Shown: positions 25,201-34,200 of the stretch, piece by piece
Layout of the letters: every line of letters starts with the position of its first letter
Position numbering within the stretch: the stretch's first letter is position 1
Source of the DNA: Budorcas taxicolor
Taxonomy: Eukaryota; Chordata; Mammalia; Artiodactyla; Bovidae
DNA: 64,000 nucleotides
Assembly (NCBI RefSeq): GCF_023091745.1
Contig: NC_068926.1
Coordinates: 69,686,001 to 69,750,000 of the forward strand
Direction of reading: 5' to 3'
Notes under the pieces: model-generated
What the model was told of the DNA's origin: nothing
Database searches by the model: none
The model's input: the letters and a program-made list of their open reading frames with translations, nothing else
Program-made: the position numbers and the translations under genes

Positions 25201-28200
25201 GGGGAGAGGCCTGGTTTGGAGTCCTCCTACCCCTTAGAGAATTTCTGGTCGGCTCAGCAGAGTATTTCCAACTCAGAGTCATCTTCCTTTCCCAGTAACG
25301 TTTGAAACAAAGTTTTTAAAATTCTGGCTGTCCAGGGGGCTGGATAGAAGGGGGTCAGGCCCCCAGGAGGCCTTGAGATTTGTAATCAACTGGCCTTCTT
25401 TGTGTTTCCCACAGAAAAACTGAGGCAGGGACTACGGGCTCCATGGAATGGACCACAGACAACGTGAGTGAGGGGACCCTGGCGGGGGGAAGCAGGGAGG
25501 CCGGCACTTTGACCTCAGGCCCCTCGGGGGGCCCTGCACCCTGGGGGCCTTCATCTCAGCCCAGGCAGAGCCTGCCCCTCCCCGCAGCAACGTGCCAGCC
25601 GGCGCTGGCCTCTGACGGGTGAGCTCTACTTCTCTGGCAGGTGCTCGATGGCGCCTCGCTTACGCCCCAGGGGCCCCCCAAAGTCAAGAGGCGTGTCCGC
25701 ATCCCCGACAAGCCCAACTACAGCCTTAACCTCTGGAGCATCATGAAGAACTGCGTCGGCCGGGAGCTCTCCAAGATCCCCATGCCGGTAGGGGCCCAGA
25801 GGGCTGTGCCCACGCCGGAGGGGTGCGGTGGCCCGAGGGGAGTGCACGCAGCCCTGGTGTCATTTTAAAGGCATGCGAGCATGTGTCGCATTACCGAGTC
25901 GTGCCCTTCGGCGGCGCTGCTGACGTTGCCCCAGGGCGGAGGTCTCGGACTCGGGGAAGGAGCCAGGGAGGGGCTCTGCTGATCAGAGAGGGGCTCATGG
26001 ACCGCCGCCTGCCCCGGCAGGGCTGGGCTGGGTGTGGGCCTGCCCTCTCCAAACCGGGCTGCCCTGGGCCCCCACCCCAGCGAGGTCAGCTCGGGCTGCC
26101 GACCACAGCGGCCTCCCCACAGAGGGGAGCCAGGGCTCCAGGTCGGACTTGGTTTCGCCCTGTGACCCAGGGCAGAGAGCTGTGTGACGGCTCAGAACAC
26201 AAGGTGGACCCACGTCGTCCGCTCGCTTGCTCGCCCCTGACTCCTAGGCGTCACTGCCGCGGCGCCTGCATCCTGGGAGGGGAGACTAAAGGTGAACCTC
26301 ACAGCTCTGCCAGGGCCGCAGGTCGGACCGTGGAGAGGACCTGGAGAAAATGGAGGCGGGCGAGGGCAGGCAGGGCGGCAGAGGAGCCTCCCGGTGACGG
26401 TGGTCTGAGCGGTGACGTCCCTGGACGGGAGCAGAGCTAGGCTGCGGTGACGGCCCCAGGTCCATGCAGACCCCGGACCGACCCCCGCCTGCCCACAGGT
26501 GAACTTCAACGAGCCGCTGTCCATGCTCCAGCGGCTGACGGAGGACCTGGAGTACCACCGCCTGCTGGACGCGGCGGCGCGCTGCAGCAGCGCGGTGGAG
26601 CAGATGTGCCTGGTGGCCGCCTTCTCCGTGTCTTCCTACTCCACCACTGTGCACCGCATCGCCAAGCCCTTCAACCCTATGCTGGGCGAGACCTTCGAGC
26701 TGGACCGTCTCGATGACATGGGCCTGCGCTCCCTCTGCGAGCAGGTGAGGCCCACGCCCGCTCCAGCCGGGCCGAGGGTCAGGGTCAGACAGACGGGACA
26801 CGGACTGACCTCGGGGCCATCAGGCCAAGGTCCGGTCAGGCGGCTGGGTCTCCCGTAGGGTGCAGGCTCCCCGGCCCCGGGGCAGTGGGGCAGGGGCGTC
26901 TGTAGGGGGCTGTGAGGGAGCCGGGGGGCTAGAGCTGCTGGGGTCTCCGCTGAGCTGAAGGCCTGCGCCCCGTGGGCTGCGGTCAGTGATGGCGGAGGCT
27001 GGGGGTGACGATCCCCAGGCCCCACTCTGGCACCCTCGTCCGCAGAAGGGCGGTTCCAGCGGCGCAGCACTGCGTGCTGGGGGGCAAGGCAGCCAGGACA
27101 GACTGGGTCGGGCTGCCGCTGAGCGTCTGCCCTGAGTCGGCTGCTGCTGCGGGCCCAGGGATGAGTCAGGACACCGCCAGTCTGCAGCCCAGTGGCTGGT
27201 TTCAAAGGCGTGCTCAGCCTGCCACGTGGGGCTGTGGGAAGGCGGACCAGGGGAGGTCGGAGGTCGAGCAGAGGCACCTTCAGGAGGGGTGGCTGTAAGG
27301 AGCGGGGCCGGGGAAGGCGGCGGCGATGACCAGGGCTCCTGAGCAGAACAGAGCTGAGCCGTGCCCACGATGTACCAGGAGGTGCTCGCGCTGAGGGGTC
27401 TCGTGGGCCGGGACGGGGACAGATACTATGTGAATGGATGGTTCTGGCTCTTTTAGGAAGAGGGGTGGTCTGGGAGCAGCTTGGCTGACAGAGTGGAGGA
27501 GAGACAGCCGCTGAGGTCAGAGAGAAGGGGGCGGGCGGCAGGAGGCCTCCGGCTTTTCTGTGTGTGGAGGAGTCACTGGAGGTAGAGGAGGCCGTTTTAT
27601 GGGGAGCCCCCCACTGCCATGGGGAGAGTGCAGTGTGTAAGGGTGGACCAGGGGGGCTGCAGACAGGCCGGACTCTGGATGCTGCTTCGAAAAACAGCCA
27701 GGATTTGCTAAGGATTAGAGGAGGAGCATGAGAAGAGGAGCCAGGCATTTGGTGTGAGCGCTGGACGGACGGGGTCATCTGTCCGAGGAGGTGGCTGAGC
27801 AGAGCTCCAGGGCGCAGGGTCACGTCCTGAGTTTGTGGGGGTGGGCTCCAGTGGGGACCCTGGCGGCTCACTCGTCACCCAGGAGCAGCTGGTAGGTCTG
27901 GGCTGTGGAAGGCAGTGGGGGTGCCACTGTGGGGAGTGTCAGGAGCCTCTGGGGGAGGGCTGAGCCCACAGCCGCCACTCCAGGTGGCCACAAGACAGGA
28001 AGGGCTTCACCCCAACTCTGTGACTGTGAGCCACAGAGACGAGAAGGACCAGGTGCAGGAACGCTGATGCGGTGGATGCGGTGTCCTCAGAGAGACACAG
28101 TCAGGGTGCCCGGTGCGGGGGGGGGGGGGGGGGGGGGGCGCGGAGGTGCCGGGAGGGCCAAGCAGGCGGCGCTGCCGTCGGCTGGGGCAGGAGCGGGCTG

Positions 28201-31200
28201 GCCGGGGGACTCCTGGTCCGGGCCGCCTCGGTGCAGCACAGCACAGCAGATGAGGCCTCTGCAGACACGCGCAGTGCGACCAGAGAGTGGCCCAAAGGCC
28301 CCCCAGGGCCCACCACGCTCACTTATTCACCCTGTTGCCACCCCGCCCCACAGCCCAAGCCAGGTGTGGAGACCCCTGGGCCCCTGGCTCAGGCCTGCAG
28401 TGGTGGGGTGCCCGGCCTGCCTCCCCCAACCAGGCTGCTCCCACCGCCACGCCCTTGCTGTGTGGCTCCTTTCTGGGGGATCCAGGGGCCCTCATGCATC
28501 TGTCCCCAGCTGGTTGGGGAGGGGCCTGGGCCGTGTCCACAGACACTCGCGACCCGTGGGCCTGGTCTCAGGTGAGCCACCACCCGCCGTCCGCCGCGCA
28601 CTACGTGTTCTCCAAGCATGGCTGGAGCCTCTGGCAGGAGATCACCATCGCCAGCAAGTTCCGGGGGAAATACCTCTCCATCATGCCGCTAGGTGAGCAG
28701 GGGCAGAAAGACGCGCTAGGCGAGGGGGAGGGCCTGCCGACCCCGAAGCCAGCTTGGGGCCTCCAAGGGTAATGCGAGTCCCCCCAGAGGCCTCCTGGAT
28801 TCCCCCTGGCCTATCCCCTGTCCCCAGTCTCTACAAATGCTTCTTCTGGTCCTCAGGACCCCAGGATCATGGGTGGGTGGGGCAGGTCGGCTGGGACCCA
28901 GCTGGGCAGGCTATGACCTCTGACCGCGTGTCCGGCTTCCAGGTGCTATCCACTTAGAGTTCCAGGCCAGTGGGAATCACTACGTGTGGAGGAAAAGCAC
29001 CTCAACTGTGCATAACATCATCGTGGGCAAGCTCTGGATTGACCAGGTCAGGGGGTGCCCCAGGGAGGGCCGCTGGCCCGGGCAGGCAGCAGCCACTGAG
29101 CGCCCCTCCCGGTCCAGACAGGGGACATTGAGATTGTGAACCACAAGACGAAGGACCGGTGCCAGCTCAAGTTCCTGCCCTACAGCTATTTCTCCAAAGA
29201 GGTGGCCCGGAAGGTGAGCACGGCCGCCTCTCCGAGTCTTGGGGGACCCTGGGGTGGGGCACGTGCCCACACCGGCCCTGCCGATGCCCACAGGTGACAG
29301 GAGTGGTGAGTGACAGCCAGGGCAAGGCCCACTACGTGCTGTCAGGCTCCTGGGACGAGCAGATGGAGTGCGCCAAGATTGTGCAAAGCAGCCCCAGCAG
29401 CCCCAGCTCAGACGGGAAGCAGAAAACGGTCTACCAGACGCTGCCGGCCAAGCTGCTGTGGAAGAAGCACCCGCTGCCGTGAGTGGGCCGTGGGGCCAGG
29501 CGCGGGGGCGTGGGGGCAAGCAGGCCGCGGGGCCAGGAGCCGACGGGGTGGGGTGGGGCACAGGGGCGAGCGGGGGCGACCGCCCAGCCAGGCGGGAAGC
29601 GTGCTCTGTCCCCGTGGAAGGGGCAGACGCCCAGCTGGAGTCCCGCGTGGCACAGTGTGACGGGCAGCGCCCAGTCCTTCAGAGACTTGGGCAGGCCCCA
29701 CGGGCCATGGCAGGAACACAAAGGCAACAGGAAGCGCAGCAAACAGGAGGCTGTAAACAGTGGCGCAGCTGACCAAAGGAAAGGAAGCAAATTCTACAAA
29801 AGAAAAATAAAGTGACTGAAACTGAGAACTCCACAGAAAGGGTTAATAGAGCGACCCCACTGACTGGCTACAGGTCAGAAGAAACAACCAGAATCTTCAG
29901 ATGAAGAGACAAACCCTGAAAAAGACAAGAAGCTAGAGTGAGAAGGCTGGCCACCCGGGGACCCGGCGTGGATGCCTGCCGGATGCAGTGGGGATGGTCA
30001 GTGCACGTCGAGTTTGAGAGCAGGGTCCAGCAGGCAGGTCAGGGTCCAGAAGAACGAGACCAGCAGAGGGGAGAGCAGCAGGGAGTTTCCCACATCTCAG
30101 TCTGCACCATGAAATGGTAAAACTACCTCAGAGAAAATATTAAGTAGCTAGATTTCTGAAAGACTTCACTTTCCAAGCAACAGCAGACAGACATCTCCTC
30201 ACTGGCAATGTCACACAAGCTTGAAAAAAGTCAAATGAAACCTTCCATGTGCAGAAAGACTCACTGCCAGCTTAGAATTAGCTGCACACCTGGCAAGAAC
30301 CTCTTCAGTCTGTGAAGCAGGCATTTTCAAACAACTCCTTTTGCCACCAGCAGACCTGCACTAAAGGACAGAGCTCCCAGATGGAAAAACCAAGATGTGT
30401 GAAATGAGGAACCAAACCTACATGAACAGTGAAGAAATGAGAACCTCTTATGAAGTTCAAAATCTAAACATTAAATACAACTGCACTCCTCAGTCCATGA
30501 AATTCTCCAGCACAGAATACTGGAGCGGATAGCTGATTCCCTTCTCCAGGGGATCTTCCCAACCTAGGGATCAAACCCAGGTCTCCCGCATTGCAGGTGA
30601 ATTCTTTACCCTCTAAGCCACCAGGGAAGGCCAGAAAAGGATTAGCTGGAAGGAAAATTCTCAAAGGCCTTTCTGCTGCCCGAGGGGAGGTCCAAGATGC
30701 ACAGTGGCTTCGGACTGCGTCTGCTAGGCGTGCTGAACTTCCTAGATTAGCCATGAAATCAGTGCTTACCTGGAGTCCCAGAAGGAAAGGAAAAGAAAGA
30801 AGAGTAGACAGGGGCGAGAACCAGTTAGCAGGAACGATGGAGACGCGTTTCCCCGTATAAAAGCGAAGACATGAAAGACCTGGGGTTTAAAGGGCCCGTT
30901 AGAGCCCCGGACACAAAAAATAAAGACAAACGTCTGCCTAGTTCATGCTATACTTAAAACTGAGACTACCAAGGAGAAGATTCTAATAGCTTCCCAACAG
31001 AGAAGACCTCAGTAGAGAAAGAAAAATCAAATGGACATCAGATTTTTTTAACAGCCAATGTTGGAGTAATATTTTCAAAGTAATGAAGGGAATGAAATTA
31101 GAAGGTAAAAGTTTCTGTCCAGTTGAGCTAGCATTCAAATATGAGGCTGTGATTACAAAAAAAAAAAAAAAATCTCAGGTGAACAGCCCCAAAAGGTCTG

Positions 31201-34200
31201 GGACACAAAAACCTACAAAGAAAACAGTACTGAACATAACTTTAAAAGGGAAGGGAAAACCCAGGAGGTGCTACAGAACATTACATAAGATAAAAGACTG
31301 TGTGAATGGTTTTTTTTAAAAGTAATTACTAAGACCAAAGACAAAAAGAGCAAATATTCCCACAAGAATCCATAATTAAAGAGTGTCGATGATGTGAACA
31401 CAATGGGGTCTAGAGAGACAAAGGACACCAAGGGATGTGAAGGCGGAGATGGATAGAAGATTTTTAAATCACTTAAAATATTTTTTTAAAAAGAAAGGCA
31501 AATAAAAATAGTTAACACAGAAAGCATAATATATAGATGAAACACTAGTTACAAAGCAAAATACTGACTGAATTTTTAAAAATCCAGATGCATGCACCTT
31601 CTAAGAAATATCCAAAGTATAAAGATGGGCAAAGATTGAAAGTAAAAGATAAATATATCATGAAAACACTAACCAAAAAAACTATAACAGCCATGTTGTT
31701 ATCAGGCAAAAACAGGCAAAAGCATTATCAGGAATGGAAGAGTTGCTACATGATAAAGGCTGGGTGCTTTGGGAAGATATCAACAGTACGCATTATACCA
31801 GCATTATGCGTGTAGAGCAAGGGCCTCAAAAATACTCGAAGCGCATGCTGACAGTGAAGGGAGAAATGGGTGAACCCCCACAATGGAAGGCAGGTTTCAG
31901 TACACTCCTCTCTCTCGTTGAGAGTTAAATGGGGAAACACAACCCAGCAAAACAGAGAGCAAAAAGCCACCGGATATACATATAATTATGGCTGCAGGGC
32001 CTGGCACAGGTGTAGGCTCAGTAATCCCTGGTGGGTCAGAGGTGCAGGCATCTGCCTGCAATGTGCGAGACCTGGGTTCGATCCCTGGGTTGGGAAGATC
32101 CCCTGGAGAAGGAAATGGCAACCCACTCCAGCACTCCTGCCTGGAGAATCCCATGGACGGAGGAGCCTGTGGCTACAGTCCACAGGGTTGCAAAGAGTCG
32201 GACACCACTGAGCGACTTCACCTCACTTTCATGGCTGCAACAGACATCACACTTCTTCCCGAACATACACAGGGCATGTGTGGAACTCAGCTGTGCACTG
32301 AACCCAAAGGAGAGCCTCAGCACAGCGGGTGGCACGGAGCAGCCTATGCGAGGCGGACTGAAGTTACACACGACGTGGCAGAGGGCGGCCCGCGGACCAG
32401 CCCATGCGAGGCGGACCAGAGTGACCGCGACGCGGCAGAAAGTCCCCACAGAGCTGGGAAGAAAACTCAAGTTGCTAAGCAACTCATGGGGAAAATAATA
32501 CATTAGAATGGGGAGTTTTAAATGCTTCTGAGGGGAAAAAAAAACTGGCTGGATGTACTAAAGGCAATGCTTCAAAGGAAATTTTTGCCTTAAAATAGGT
32601 ATATAAGCTTATAAATAGTCTTTTTCATTCTAAGAAATTAGGGAAAGTTCAACATACAAACTGAAAGAAAAAAGAAAATACAGTTAAAAAGTAGAAGTAA
32701 AATAAAGTTTGAAAAGTAAGTAGATCTTTGAGGGAAAAAATAAACAGAAAACTACTGGCAAGACTGATCAAGAGAGTATAGAAATACGTATTATTGATGT
32801 TTTCATTATGTTTATTATGATGTTTAAAGTATAAACAGATCATTAAAATTCAGAGTGGAAAGACACATTTTTAGAAAAATATATTTTTTCTAAAAACAAT
32901 TTTTTTTTGGTAGAACTGAGTCTAGAAATAAAAAAGCATGACTAGTCCTATAATTAAAGATAGTGAAGCAGTGGTTAACAAATTCCTACAGGGAAAACAC
33001 AAAGCCCAAGTCATTTTATAGGTGAATTCTACCAAGTTTTTAAGAAATAAATAAGTATCCCAATTTTATCTTCCAGACCATAGAAAAAAGAAAAAATATT
33101 ATACTGTGAAGCAAATATAAGATAACTGGCACCAAATTAGGATAAACAAAACAAATTAGCAGGAACACAGAACAGTGAACCCACTCGTGGGTAATAAGCA
33201 CAATCCCAAAATGGCACACCAGAAAACCCAACAGTACTAACAAAACAAAAACGTTCTTCAATCATATTTTGAGTTTATGCTGTGTACACAAGGATGATTT
33301 TATACTAGAAAATCCATCAATCAATTTGTTACATTAACAGATCTAAAGAGATACAGAAAAAGCATCTTATGTGACTCAACCTAAGACTAACCTGCAGAAG
33401 TCAGTTGCCTTTCTACACACTAAGATCACCAGAAGGTATAGTTTAAGAGAAGACACCAATTATCACATCAGAGAATATCAAGGACCAGGCAGTGAACCTT
33501 ACAATATATGCAAGACCTCTACAGAGAAAAGCATAAAACTCTGCTGAGATATCAAGGGAAAGCTTAATGAATGGAGAAAGATACCATGGTCATGGGTAGA
33601 AAGACTAAATATTTATAAAAGTATCATGATCTAAAGAGTCAGTAAATCAAACAAAATCCCAGTAGTGATTTTCCCGGTGGCTCAGCGGTAAGGAACCCAC
33701 TTGCCAATGCAGGAGACATAAGAGGCATGGGTTTTAATCCCTGAGTTGGGAAGATCCCCTGGAGGAGGGCATGGCCACTGCACTATCCTCGCCCGGAGAA
33801 TCGCACGGACAGAGAAGCCTAGTGGGCTACAGTCCACGCCATCACAGAGTCGGACACGCCGTGAGTGACTTAGCACACACACAGAGTCAGCAAATCAAGC
33901 AAAATCCCAATACTGAACTATTCATGGAACGTGATATTATGATTTTCAAATTTATATTAAAGAATAAAGGGCCAGGATACTTCTAAAGAAGAACAGAAAA
34001 AAGAGGACTTGCCCTACTAGACCCCAGGACTTATTCTGAAGCTGCAGTTTAACAGAATAGTGAGCCTGGAAACAGCAGCCTGGATGTGTATATATCTTTG
34101 CTACATAACAAAGATGGCACCATTCACTAAAGGGATCTAGGGAAAATGGTTATCCATATAGAAGAAGGTTAAGTGACTCTCTCCCTCACATTCTAACAAA

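Noticed and set aside
26636..27871. 411-codon minus-strand ORF
   Set aside because: Antisense shadow of the OSBP2 exon ending at 26744 plus its GC-rich intron; low complexity.
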